A stretch of DNA of 7,429 nt from Thermaceae bacterium (GCA_026989475.1 JALSJG010000274.1:1-7429); one strand, 5' to 3'; shown: positions 1 to 6,331, counted from the first letter of the stretch. The notes: generated from the letters alone by a model not told the origin. Numbers and translations are program-made.

Positions 1-2
1 TC

Positions 3-293
3 CCCTTCGTCGAGCCCGGGGTCGAGTTCGAGGTCTGGTGGCAAAACCCCAAGACCGGCGAGGGCCGCTGGCTCGAGCTCGGGGGCGCCGGCATGGTCCA
101 CCCCGCGGTCTTCCGGGCGGTGGACGAACTCCGGGAAAAAAGGGGCCTGCCCCGGCTTTACGAGGGCAAGACCGGGTTCGCCTTCGGGCTCGGTGTGGAG
201 CGGATCGCGATGCTCCGCTACCAGATCCCCGACATCCGCTACTTCTTCCAGAACCGGCTTCGCTTTTTGGAGCAGTTCCGGGAGGAGGTCTAG
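3..293 (+). CDS. pheS: Phenylalanine--tRNA ligase alpha subunit, C-terminal part (5' end outside window)
   Basis: This is the last 96 residues of the catalytic alpha subunit of the cytoplasmic alpha2-beta2 phenylalanyl-tRNA synthetase, which activates phenylalanine with ATP and charges tRNA-Phe. The frame is open from the window edge to a TAG. The fragment contains WLELGGAGMVHP (about fragment residues 23-34) and the class II motif 3 GFAFGLGVER (58-67), whose arginine contacts ATP, followed by the family's typical ending PDIRYFF...RFLEQF. The sequence closely resembles my recollection of Thermus PheS. The gene lies 3 bases upstream of pheT and is surely cotranscribed with it. The gene is cut by the window rather than truncated, since an in-frame ATG at position 93 lies inside the conserved domain and is not the real start. 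Confidence 0.96.
   Translation, partial: PFVEPGVEFEVWWQNPKTGEGRWLELGGAGMVHPAVFRAVDELREKRGLPRLYEGKTGFAFGLGVERIAMLRYQIPDIRYFFQNRLRFLEQFREEV
281..288 (+). promoter_or_regulatory. Shine-Dalgarno site of pheT
   Basis: GGAGGAGG lies in the last codons of pheS, 8 bases before the pheT ATG. It is the strongest ribosome binding site in the window. It fits reinitiation or coupled translation inside the pheST operon and fixes the pheT start at 297. Confidence 0.85.
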
Positions 294-296
294 CCC

Positions 297-2636
297 ATGC
301 GCGTGCCCTACAGCTGGCTCAATGAACTGCTTCCCGAGGCGCCCGGACCGAAGGAGCTCGAGGCTGTCCTCGCGCGACTCGGGCTCCCGGTGGAGGAGGT
401 CGAATACATCCCCGCGCCGCCCGCGGGCGTGCGCTTCGCGGTGGTGAGAGCGGCCGAGCCCATTCCCGGCACCGCGCTTAAAAAACTCACGCTCGACGCG
501 GGCCGCGAGGCGGTCGTGGTGAGCGGGGCGGAGAACGCCCGGCCCGGAATCGGCGTCGCCTGGGCCGAGCCCGGCACCGAGCTCCCGGGCGGCCTCGCGA
601 TCGGCGTCCGCGAGATCCAGGGCGTCCGCTCCGAGGGAATGGCCCTCTCCCCCGCCGAGCTCGGGGTCGGGGAGTACGCCGGGGGGCTCCTCGAGCTCCC
701 CGAGGACACCCTTCCCCCGGGCGCCCCGCTTCTTGAGGCCTGGCCGGAGGAGGTGGTGCTCGAGCTCGAGATCACCCCGAACCGGGCCGACGCCCTTTCC
801 ATCCTCGGCGTCGCCCGCGACCTGGCGGCGGCGCTTTCGCTTGAGCTCAAAACCCCCGCGCCCAAGCCCCCCCTAAAGGACCTCCCCTTCCCCCTCCCCG
901 TGCTCGAGGTCGAGGACGAACAAGGCGCCGACCGCTACCTCGCCGCCTACGCCCGCGGGGTACGGGTGGGCCCGGCGCCCCTTTTGGCCCAGCGGCGGCT
1001 CCTCGCCGCCGGGATGCGGCCGATCAACAACGTGGTGGACGCCACCAACTACGCCCTGCTCGAACTCGGCAACCCGCTCCACGCCTTCGACAAAGCGGCG
1101 CTTTTCGAGGGCATCGTGGTCCGCCGCGCCCGGGCCGGCGAGACGATCGTGACCCTGGACGGCGTCGCCCGCACCCTCACCCCGGAGGACCTCCTGATCA
1201 CCGCCAAGAAGGGTGAGGAAACGATCCCCGTCGCCATCGCCGGGGTGATGGGCGGGGAGAATAGCGAGGTCGGCGAGGGGACGACCGAGGTCATCCTCGA
1301 GGCCGCCCACTTCGACCCGGTCTCGATCCGGAAGACCGCCCGCCGCCTCGGCCTCAAAACCGAGGCCAGCTACCGCTTCGAGCGCGGGGTGGACCCGAAC
1401 CTGCCCCCGCTTGCGGCCAAGCGCTTTTTGGAGCTCGTCGCCGAGTGGGCCGGGGCCGAGGTGAGCGCGAACTGGGTGGACCGGGGAGGCGACAAGCCGC
1501 GAAAAGCGGTCCCCTTCCGCCCCAGCTACGCAAACCGCCTCCTCGGCACCGATTTCCCCGAGGAGGCCCAAAAGGACGCCCTCGCCCGGCTCGGGATCGC
1601 CCTCGAGGGCGAGTCCGAGCCCTACCGGGCCTACCCCCCGACCTGGCGGCTAGACCTCGCGATCGAAGAGGACCTGATCGAGGAGGTAGCCCGAATCCTC
1701 GGCTACGATAAGATCCCCGAGACCCTTCCCGAGTTCTTCCCCGCCCCGGACAACGAAAACGCCGACCGGGAGTGGCGGGCGGAGCACGCCCTCAAGCGGG
1801 CGCTTTCCGGCCTCGGCTTCCAGGAGGTCGTCAACTACGCCTGGCTCGGCGAGGACGAGCTCCACCTCTACCGCGCCCCGAAACCCCGGCTCCTGCTCGC
1901 AAACCCCATCAGCAGCGAGCAGGGGGCGCTCCGCACCGCGCTCTACCCGGGGCTCCTCAAAAACCTCGCGACCAACCGCGAGCGGCCCCATGTACTCCTC
2001 TTCGAGCTCGGGCGGGTCTTCCTCGACGAGGAGGAGACCCACCTCGCCGCCCTCCTCAAAGGCCCCTACCTCGCCCCCACCTGGCGGGAAGGTTACGGCG
2101 AGGGCTTTTACGCCCTGAAAGGCATTCTTGAGGCTCTGGCCAAAAGGCTCGGGGCCAGCGTCGAGGTGGAGGCGGCCGCGTACCCCCACCTCCACCCGGG
2201 GATCTCCGGCCGGGTGCGCTGGGAGGGCGAGGAGGTCGGCTGGATCGGGGAGCTCCACCCCGAGCTCGCTGAGGCGCTCGAGCTCAAGGCCCCGGCGCTC
2301 TTCGAGCTCAAACTCCCCTTGAAGCGGGGAGCGCGCGCGTTCCAGGATCTCCCCAGGTTCCCCGCCGCCACCCGCGACCTCGCGGTCGTGGTTCCGAAAG
2401 ACACCCCCCACGCTGAGGTCGCGCGGACGATCCGCGCCGCCGCCGGGGGCTACCTCGAGGACCTCACCCTCTTCGACGTCTACCAGGGCCGGCCCCTTTC
2501 CGAAGAGGAAAAGAGCCTCGCCTACCGCCTGGTCTTCCGCGCCCCCGACCGCACCCTCAAAGACGCCGAGGTCGAGGCCTTCGTGCGGGCGGTCGTCGAG
2601 GCGATCGAGGCGCGGGGCTGGCGCATCCGGGGCTAG
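297..2636 (+). CDS. pheT: Phenylalanine--tRNA ligase beta subunit
   Basis: This is the large beta subunit (779 aa) of phenylalanyl-tRNA synthetase; it binds tRNA-Phe and edits mischarged Tyr-tRNA-Phe. The length matches bacterial PheT (about 780-800). By family knowledge the order is: N-terminal helix region; EMAP/OB-fold tRNA-binding domain (about 40-150, with GAENARPGIGVA at 78-89); B3/B4 editing domain (about 200-400, with RPINNVVDATNY at 241-252, LHAFD at 261-265 and GVMGGENSEV at 317-325 and next residue); B5 domain (about 405-475, RLDLAIEEDLIEEVARILGY); a degenerate class II core (about 480-680); and a C-terminal FDX-ACB anticodon-binding domain (about 688-779). His262 and Glu321 correspond to the editing-site His261 and Glu334 of the Thermus enzyme as I recall them, so editing looks intact. 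The ATG is 3 bases after pheS and preceded by a strong Shine-Dalgarno site. No obvious terminator follows. Confidence 0.98.
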   Translation: MRVPYSWLNELLPEAPGPKELEAVLARLGLPVEEVEYIPAPPAGVRFAVVRAAEPIPGTALKKLTLDAGREAVVVSGAENARPGIGVAWAEPGTELPGGLAIGVREIQGVRSEGMALSPAELGVGEYAGGLLELPEDTLPPGAPLLEAWPEEVVLELEITPNRADALSILGVARDLAAALSLELKTPAPKPPLKDLPFPLPVLEVEDEQGADRYLAAYARGVRVGPAPLLAQRRLLAAGMRPINNVVDATNYALLELGNPLHAFDKAALFEGIVVRRARAGETIVTLDGVARTLTPEDLLITAKKGEETIPVAIAGVMGGENSEVGEGTTEVILEAAHFDPVSIRKTARRLGLKTEASYRFERGVDPNLPPLAAKRFLELVAEWAGAEVSANWVDRGGDKPRKAVPFRPSYANRLLGTDFPEEAQKDALARLGIALEGESEPYRAYPPTWRLDLAIEEDLIEEVARILGYDKIPETLPEFFPAPDNENADREWRAEHALKRALSGLGFQEVVNYAWLGEDELHLYRAPKPRLLLANPISSEQGALRTALYPGLLKNLATNRERPHVLLFELGRVFLDEEETHLAALLKGPYLAPTWREGYGEGFYALKGILEALAKRLGASVEVEAAAYPHLHPGISGRVRWEGEEVGWIGELHPELAEALELKAPALFELKLPLKRGARAFQDLPRFPAATRDLAVVVPKDTPHAEVARTIRAAAGGYLEDLTLFDVYQGRPLSEEEKSLAYRLVFRAPDRTLKDAEVEAFVRAVVEAIEARGWRIRG

Positions 2637-2659
2637 CCCCCCAAACATGGGGGCCCCCC
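2637..2659 (+). other. GC-only hairpin after pheT (weak terminator candidate)
   Basis: Five or six C at 2637-2642 can pair with five G at 2649-2653 across an AAACAT loop. The same G run can instead pair with the C run at 2654-2659, so two structures compete. There is no T tract afterwards, so this is at best a pausing or factor-dependent terminator and may have no function. It sits in the 50-base gap between pheT and the next gene. Confidence 0.3.
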
Positions 2660-2674
2660 GACCCCGGGCCCGCC

Positions 2675-2680
2675 TATACT
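2675..2680 (+). promoter_or_regulatory. Probable leaderless promoter (-10) of the CvpA-like gene
   Basis: TATACT (5 of 6 to TATAAT) ends 6 bases before a GTG start at 2687, and no Shine-Dalgarno sequence lies between. Transcription would begin at or next to the G of GTG, giving a leaderless mRNA. I see no convincing -35 box in the GC-only sequence upstream. Confidence 0.65.
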
Positions 2681-2686
2681 CAAAGC

Positions 2687-3190
2687 GTGCTCACCTGGCT
2701 CGACGTGCTGGCGCTCTTCACCGCCGCCGCCGCCACCGCGGTGGGGGTGAAGAAGGGCGGGGCGTTCTTTGTCGTCTTTCCGCTCGCGCTCGGGCTCTTC
2801 TGGCTGGCGATCTCCCCGCTTCCGCCGCTTTTCTGGCCGGCGGCGGCCCTGATCGCGGGCATCCTCACGGCCCAGATCGCGGGCCGGATCGACTTTTACC
2901 TGGGCGAGTTCTGGGACGCCCTGCTCGGCGGTCTGGGCGGGTTCTTCTGGGGGGTCTTGCTCGCGATCGCACTTTGGACCGGGCTCCCCTCCGAGTATTC
3001 GGTGGCCACCGGGGCTTACCGTTACCCTTCCCCGCGGCTTCCCCTGGTGGTACAGGAGGCGGTCGCCAAAAGCCCCTTCGCCCTTCCGCTTTTCGACCTC
3101 GTCCAGCGGGAGCCCCTGCTTCGCCGCCTTATGCTCGAGGGTCCGCACCCCAAACGCCCGACCCTGGAGGCCGAGTACCTACCCCGCTAG
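2687..3190 (+). CDS. CvpA-like integral membrane protein
   Basis: This 167-aa protein has four predicted membrane segments (about residues 4-20, 25-44, 49-65 and 79-98) followed by a roughly 65-residue soluble tail rich in proline and charge. The opening TWLDVLALF...GVKKG and the glycine-rich fourth segment WDALLGGLGGFFWGVLLAIAL resemble the CvpA (colicin V production protein) family, usually 160-200 aa, whose members are inner-membrane proteins of poorly defined function. Position after pheT supports this, because in Bacillus a CvpA homologue lies a few genes downstream of pheST. The start is GTG, chosen because TATACT lies exactly 6 bases upstream and the protein then begins at the family's usual WLD motif. 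Its 3' end overlaps the 3' end of pfkA on the other strand. CvpA membership is inferred from pattern, not from a search; the membrane character is clear. Confidence 0.6.
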   Translation: MLTWLDVLALFTAAAATAVGVKKGGAFFVVFPLALGLFWLAISPLPPLFWPAAALIAGILTAQIAGRIDFYLGEFWDALLGGLGGFFWGVLLAIALWTGLPSEYSVATGAYRYPSPRLPLVVQEAVAKSPFALPLFDLVQREPLLRRLMLEGPHPKRPTLEAEYLPR

Positions 3191-4147
3191 CTCCTTGGCC
3201 AGGTCGACGAGCTCGAGGCGGATCGGCTTTTTCTTGGTGACCGCCTCGCTCAAGGGGGTGAGGGTCACCTCGCCCTCGACCTCGCCGATCATCACCCCGC
3301 TGGTGCCCTCCACCAGGGTGCGGGTGGCGGCCGCCCCGAGCCGGCTTGCGAGCACCCGATCCTTGGCGGTGGGGCTTCCCCCCCGCTGGATGTGGCCGAG
3401 CACCGTCACCCGCGCCTCGAAGCCGGTGAGGCCGTGCACCGCCTTGAAAAGCGCCTGGGCCCCTCCGGGGTAGGCGCCCTCGGCGACCACGATGATCGAA
3501 GAGCGCTTCCCCTTCTTGAAGGAAGCGGTGATCGTCTCGGCGATCTCCTGGGGACTCGTGGGCACCTCGGGCAGGGCGATGATCTCGGCCCCGCCGGCGA
3601 TCCCCACCTCGAGCGCGATGAAGCCGGCGTGGCGGCCCATCACCTCGATGAAGAAGACCCGCTCGTGGCTGGCGGCGGTGTCCCGGATGCGGTCAATCGC
3701 GTCCAGCGCGGTATTCACCGCGGTGTCAAAGCCGATGGTGTAGTCGGTGCCGTAGAGGTCGTTGTCGATCGTGCCCGGCACGCCAACCACCGGGATGCGG
3801 TGCTCCTCGATGAGCTTGAGCGCCCCCCGGAAGGTACCGTCGCCGCCGATCGCCACCAGCCCCTCGATGCCCGCCTCCTTGAGTTTGCCCGCCGCCTTCG
3901 CCCGGCCCTCCTCGGTGAGGAAGGCCTTCGAGCGGGCGGTGAGCAGGATCGTCCCCCCGCGCTGGATGATGTTGGCCACGTCTCGGGGCCCCAGCGGCTC
4001 GAACTCCCCCTCGATCATGCCCGCGTACCCGCGGCGGATCCCCACCACCTCGACGCCGAGGCCGGCAGCGGTGCGCGCTACCGCCCGGATGGCGGCGTTC
4101 ATCCCCGGGGCGTCGCCACCGCTGGTATAGACCCCGATCCGTTTCAC
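3179..4147 (-). CDS. pfkA: ATP-dependent 6-phosphofructokinase
   Basis: This cytoplasmic glycolytic enzyme phosphorylates fructose 6-phosphate to fructose 1,6-bisphosphate, the committed step. At 322 aa it has the normal length of bacterial PfkA. Visible motifs are TSGGDAPGMN (8-17, nucleotide binding), IGGDG (100-104), PGTIDND (124-130) with catalytic Asp128, the substrate-binding MGR (170-172) and GHIQRGG (251-257). Gly at 104 and at 125 (GGDG and PGTIDND rather than GGDD and PKTIDND) marks the ATP-using rather than pyrophosphate-using type. The close match to Thermus PfkA suggests an allosteric homotetramer. The start is GTG, giving the canonical MKRIGV opening; a TAAAAT box ends 7 bases upstream, overlapping the stop codon of rsmI. 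pfkA is the last gene of the minus-strand run and overlaps the CvpA-like gene by 12 bases tail to tail. Confidence 0.97.
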   Translation of the reverse strand: MKRIGVYTSGGDAPGMNAAIRAVARTAAGLGVEVVGIRRGYAGMIEGEFEPLGPRDVANIIQRGGTILLTARSKAFLTEEGRAKAAGKLKEAGIEGLVAIGGDGTFRGALKLIEEHRIPVVGVPGTIDNDLYGTDYTIGFDTAVNTALDAIDRIRDTAASHERVFFIEVMGRHAGFIALEVGIAGGAEIIALPEVPTSPQEIAETITASFKKGKRSSIIVVAEGAYPGGAQALFKAVHGLTGFEARVTVLGHIQRGGSPTAKDRVLASRLGAAATRTLVEGTSGVMIGEVEGEVTLTPLSEAVTKKKPIRLELVDLAKELAG

Positions 4148-4152
4148 GCCCC

Positions 4153-4938
4153 CTATTTTAGGGCGAGGGCGTAGGCCCGGTTCCGGGGCAGGCCGGCGGC
4201 GAGCAGCGCGCCAAAAAGGGCCTGCCCGGAAAGCCCCATCTCGTCCCGGAAGCGCTTGAGAAGCGCTTCCTCGTCCGGGGCCCGTTCCGGTGCGGGGGCG
4301 AGGACGATCACGAACTCGCCTCGGGGGTTTTGGAAGTGGGCGAGGGCCCCACCGAGGGTGCCCCGGAAGATCTCCTCATGGCGCTTGGTGAGCTCCCGGG
4401 CCACCGCCACCGGGTGCCCCTCCCCGAGTGCCTCGGCGAGCTCGGCAAGCGTCTTTTTAAGCCGGTGCGGGGACTCGTAGAGCACCACCGCGCGGTCTTC
4501 GAGCGCGATCCTCTGGATGCGCTCCTTTCGCTCTTTACCCCTCTTCGGCAGAAAACCCTCGAAGGCAAACCGGGCCACGGGAAGCCCGGAGGCTACCAGG
4601 GCGGGCACGAAGGCGGTGGCCCCGGGAAGGGCACTGACCTCGCCGCCCCGGGCCAGGACCCAGGCCACGAGCTCGCCCCCGGGGTCGCTGATGCCGGGGG
4701 TGCCGGCGTCGGTGACGTAGGCCAGGTAGGGGTACTTCTCGAAGATCGCCCCCGCCCGGTCCAGGGTGTGCTGGTCGAGGCGCAAAAGCGGGGTCTCGAT
4801 GCCGTAGTGGGCGAGCAGGGCCCGGGTGCGGCGGGTGTCCTCGGCGGCCACCGCGTCCACCTCCCGGAGGATGCGGAGCGCCCGCAGGGTGATGTCCTCG
4901 AGGTTTCCGATCGGGGTGGGGACGAGGACCAGCCGCAC
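4153..4938 (-). CDS. rsmI: 16S rRNA (cytidine(1402)-2'-O)-methyltransferase RsmI
   Basis: RsmI uses S-adenosylmethionine to methylate the 2'-hydroxyl of C1402 in the decoding centre of 16S rRNA; with RsmH (N4 methylation of the same base) it tunes initiation and decoding fidelity. The 261-aa protein shows the tetrapyrrole-methylase-fold hallmarks: VPTPIGNLEDITLRAL at 6-21, AEDTRRT at 32-38, DAGTPGISDPG at 77-87, LPGATA at 104-109, GFLPK at 128-132, YESPHRL at 154-160 and ARELTKRHEE at 180-189. It is slightly shorter than many homologues (about 275-290 aa), mainly at the C-terminus. The start is GTG; TAAACT lies 6 bases upstream and there is only a GGA as ribosome-binding match. It follows the EamA-type gene after 9 bases and is followed by pfkA after 5 bases. 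Confidence 0.96.
   Translation of the reverse strand: MRLVLVPTPIGNLEDITLRALRILREVDAVAAEDTRRTRALLAHYGIETPLLRLDQHTLDRAGAIFEKYPYLAYVTDAGTPGISDPGGELVAWVLARGGEVSALPGATAFVPALVASGLPVARFAFEGFLPKRGKERKERIQRIALEDRAVVLYESPHRLKKTLAELAEALGEGHPVAVARELTKRHEEIFRGTLGGALAHFQNPRGEFVIVLAPAPERAPDEEALLKRFRDEMGLSGQALFGALLAAGLPRNRAYALALK
4155..4160 (-). promoter_or_regulatory. Probable leaderless promoter (-10) of pfkA
   Basis: TAAAAT on the minus strand ends 7 bases before the pfkA GTG. It is made from the last two sense codons of rsmI (CTA AAA) and the first base of its TAG stop. The intervening AGGGGGC is purine-rich but too close to the start to act as a normal Shine-Dalgarno site. No clear -35 is seen. Confidence 0.6.
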
Positions 4939-4944
4939 GTATCC

Positions 4945-4950
4945 AGTTTA
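4945..4950 (-). promoter_or_regulatory. Probable leaderless promoter (-10) of rsmI
   Basis: TAAACT on the minus strand ends exactly 6 bases (GGATAC) before the rsmI GTG, and its TAA is the stop codon of the upstream transporter gene. A TTTACA resembling a -35 lies 20 bases further upstream, a longer spacer than the usual 16-19. A weak ribosome site (GGA) is the alternative explanation for translation. Confidence 0.6.
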
Positions 4951-5781
4951 GTCGCCGGGGCCGAGCTGGCTGTAAAGGATCGCGAAGAGCACGAGTCCCG
5001 CCCCCAAGATCCCCTGAATCCCGAGCGCCTCTCCCAGGAAGAGGTAGGCGAAAAGCGCGGCCCAGACGGGCTCGAGCGCGTAGATCACCGCCGCCTCGGC
5101 GGCCGAGACCCGGCTCTGGCCGAGGGAGATCAGCCAGGTGGCAAGCGCGGTGGCGAAAAGCCCGAGGTAAAGCACCGCCGGCCAGGGGATGGCGGAAACC
5201 TCCGGGCGCTCGATCCCCGCCCAAAGCCCCGCCCAGAGCAAGACCCCGAGGATCTGGGCGACGGTGAGCCGCCCCACCCCGAGCAGCCGGGCGTAGTCCT
5301 CGAGGCGGAGGATGAAGATCGCGTAGCTGAGGGCGGTAAGGAGGGTCCAAAGGTCGCCGACGTTGGGCGGGCCGCCCTCGAAGGTCAAAAGGCCCACGCC
5401 GAGGAGCGCGAGGGCGGCCCCGGCCCAGACGCGAAGGGGGACCCGCCGGCCGAGCAACCCCGCGAAGACCGGGACCAGCACCACGCTAAGCGCGGTGATG
5501 AAGGCACTCCTACCGGCAGTGGTGTAAACCAGGCCCACCGCCTGGGTGCCGTAGCCCACCACCAGCCAGAAGCCGAGCTCGAGCCCGGCGAGCACCACCC
5601 CGCGCCCCGCCCCGATCCAGGGAAGCAAGACGAGCGCCGCCACCAAAAAGCGAAGGAAGACGAGCAAGCTCGGGGGAAACCCGGCCACCGCCTCCCGGAT
5701 GACCGCGAAGGAAGAACCCCAGATGATCGTCAGCAAAACCAAAAGGAGCGCCCCCAAAAGACGCTCCTTACGCCGGTCCAT
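4948..5781 (-). CDS. EamA/DMT-family transporter (drug/metabolite exporter type)
   Basis: This 277-aa protein is almost entirely hydrophobic and has about ten membrane segments arranged as two EamA repeats, the usual size and architecture of DMT-superfamily permeases. The first repeat carries the hallmark TIIWGSSFAVIREA (about 18-31) and ends in ALSVVLVPVFAGLLGRR (about 97-113). The second starts near 145 and has the matching ALEPVWAALFAYLFLGE (235-251). Charged residues at the N-terminus (MDRRKER) fit the cytoplasmic side. The substrate cannot be read from sequence; relatives export amino acids or other metabolites. The ATG lies 9 bases after the glutaredoxin-like gene and has a TAGCCT box 6 bases upstream. 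The neighbours give no clue to its substrate. Confidence 0.92.
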   Translation of the reverse strand: MDRRKERLLGALLLVLLTIIWGSSFAVIREAVAGFPPSLLVFLRFLVAALVLLPWIGAGRGVVLAGLELGFWLVVGYGTQAVGLVYTTAGRSAFITALSVVLVPVFAGLLGRRVPLRVWAGAALALLGVGLLTFEGGPPNVGDLWTLLTALSYAIFILRLEDYARLLGVGRLTVAQILGVLLWAGLWAGIERPEVSAIPWPAVLYLGLFATALATWLISLGQSRVSAAEAAVIYALEPVWAALFAYLFLGEALGIQGILGAGLVLFAILYSQLGPGD

Positions 5782-5787
5782 GGCCTT

Positions 5788-5793
5788 AGGCTA
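5788..5793 (-). promoter_or_regulatory. Probable leaderless promoter (-10) of the EamA-type transporter gene
   Basis: TAGCCT fits the TANNNT consensus and ends exactly 6 bases (AAGGCC) before the ATG. Its TAG is the stop codon of the glutaredoxin-like gene. The AAGG is only two bases from the ATG, too close for a standard Shine-Dalgarno interaction. It has weaker resemblance to TATAAT than the other boxes here. Confidence 0.5.
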
Positions 5794-6060
5794 GGACACC
5801 CGGGCAGCCTGGCGCTCGAGGTAGCCCTGGTACCACCGCCGGAAGGTGATGGGGCTGACCGCCCGGATGGCCTCGAGGTGCCCGTCCTCCTCCTCGATCA
5901 CGACCCCGGCGGTGGGCGAGCCCACGAGTTCGGCGGCAATCTTGCGCGCCTGCTCGTCCCGGGAAAGATCCACCACCTCGAAAGGAATCCCTTTTTGCCG
6001 CAGCATCATCTTGACGATCTCACAGGGTCCGCACCCGGGGATCGAATACACCCGCACCAT
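5791..6060 (-). CDS. Small glutaredoxin/thioredoxin-fold protein with CGPC motif
   Basis: This 89-aa protein has the size and start of a glutaredoxin (MVRVYSIPGCGPC, beta strand then redox motif). The active-site pair is Cys10 and Cys13 in CGPC, a thioredoxin-like spacing sequence rather than the CPYC of classical glutaredoxins; similar NrdH or glutaredoxin-like proteins reduce disulfides in the cytoplasm. FEVVDLSRDEQARK (27-40) fits the second strand and helix. Unusually, where most family members have the cis-proline before the third strand (TxP-V-V), this protein reads PTAGVVI (49-55), with Gly52 at the expected position. It has a good Shine-Dalgarno site and starts 12 bases after the DUF2905 stop, so it is probably cotranscribed with that gene. 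The physiological partner is unknown. Confidence 0.85.
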   Translation of the reverse strand: MVRVYSIPGCGPCEIVKMMLRQKGIPFEVVDLSRDEQARKIAAELVGSPTAGVVIEEEDGHLEAIRAVSPITFRRWYQGYLERQAARVS

Positions 6061-6066
6061 GGCCCA

Positions 6067-6074
6067 CTCACCTT
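6067..6074 (-). promoter_or_regulatory. Shine-Dalgarno site of the glutaredoxin-like gene
   Basis: AAGGTGAG on the minus strand lies 6 bases before the ATG and overlaps the TAA stop of the DUF2905 gene, which suggests coupled translation. It is the only clear ribosome binding site in the minus-strand run. Confidence 0.75.
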
Positions 6075-6312
6075 AGCGACCGCCGGAGGAAAGGGCAAGC
6101 AAGTAGCCCACCAAGTTCAAAAGTAGGGTCAGGGCCACCGAGACGACGAGCATCGAGGTCAGGGGAATGAAGACATAGACCCCGTCCCGCTCGATCCGGA
6201 TATCCCCGGGCAGGTGGCCAAACCAGCCGAAAAGCCGGGGCAGAAAGTAGAGCACGACCCCTAGGAGGATCAGCAAAGCCCCGAGCGCGATCAACCAGCG
6301 TCCGAGCTCCAC
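6073..6312 (-). CDS. DUF2905-family small membrane protein
   Basis: This 79-aa protein has two membrane helices (about residues 5-26 and 49-73) around a short conserved hydrophilic loop, LFGWFGHLPGDIRIERDGVYVFIPLTS, seen here across residues 27-53; the LPGDI and the following F-P-L are the signature of DUF2905 (usually about 65-80 aa, function unknown). I chose the GTG at 6312 (read as MELGRW). An open frame extends upstream, but that would prepend a polar stretch foreign to the family. GATAAT also ends exactly 6 bases before this GTG. It is the first gene of the minus-strand run and diverges from the acetyltransferase gene with only 31 bases between the start codons. Confidence 0.87.
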   Translation of the reverse strand: MELGRWLIALGALLILLGVVLYFLPRLFGWFGHLPGDIRIERDGVYVFIPLTSMLVVSVALTLLLNLVGYLLALSSGGR

Positions 6313-6318
6313 GCCCCC

Positions 6319-6324
6319 ATTATC
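6319..6324 (-). promoter_or_regulatory. Probable leaderless promoter (-10) heading the minus-strand gene run
   Basis: GATAAT (5 of 6 to TATAAT) ends 6 bases before the DUF2905 GTG. The bases between are GGGGGC, next to the start and not a spaced Shine-Dalgarno site. A -35 would fall within the start of the divergent acetyltransferase gene; I see no clear match. Confidence 0.6.
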
Positions 6325-6331
6325 GCGCTGG

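Noticed and set aside
1650..2648. A 332-codon minus-strand open frame opposite the 3' half of pheT.
   Set aside because: pheT is certain on the other strand. The frame's Gly/Glu/Arg-rich translation has no recognisable motif.
3183..3194. Palindrome around GCTAGC where the CvpA-like gene and pfkA meet, considered as a bidirectional terminator.
   Set aside because: The perfect pairing is only about six bases with no loop and no T tract on either strand; it cannot serve as an intrinsic terminator.
3392..4174. A 260-codon plus-strand open frame opposite pfkA.
   Set aside because: All PfkA motifs are intact on the minus strand; the opposite frame is rich in His, Asp, Arg and Gly with no domain.
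6070..6075. TAAGGT as a -10 box for the glutaredoxin-like gene.
   Set aside because: It fits TANNNT but ends 9 bases from the ATG rather than 6-7, and the same bases form a well-spaced Shine-Dalgarno site, which explains the start better.
4330..6126. A 598-codon open frame on the plus strand running opposite rsmI, the EamA-type gene and the glutaredoxin-like gene.
   Set aside because: It is antisense to three clearly recognisable genes, and its translation is a low-complexity mix of Gly, Pro, Arg, His, Asp and Glu typical of shadow frames in GC-rich DNA.
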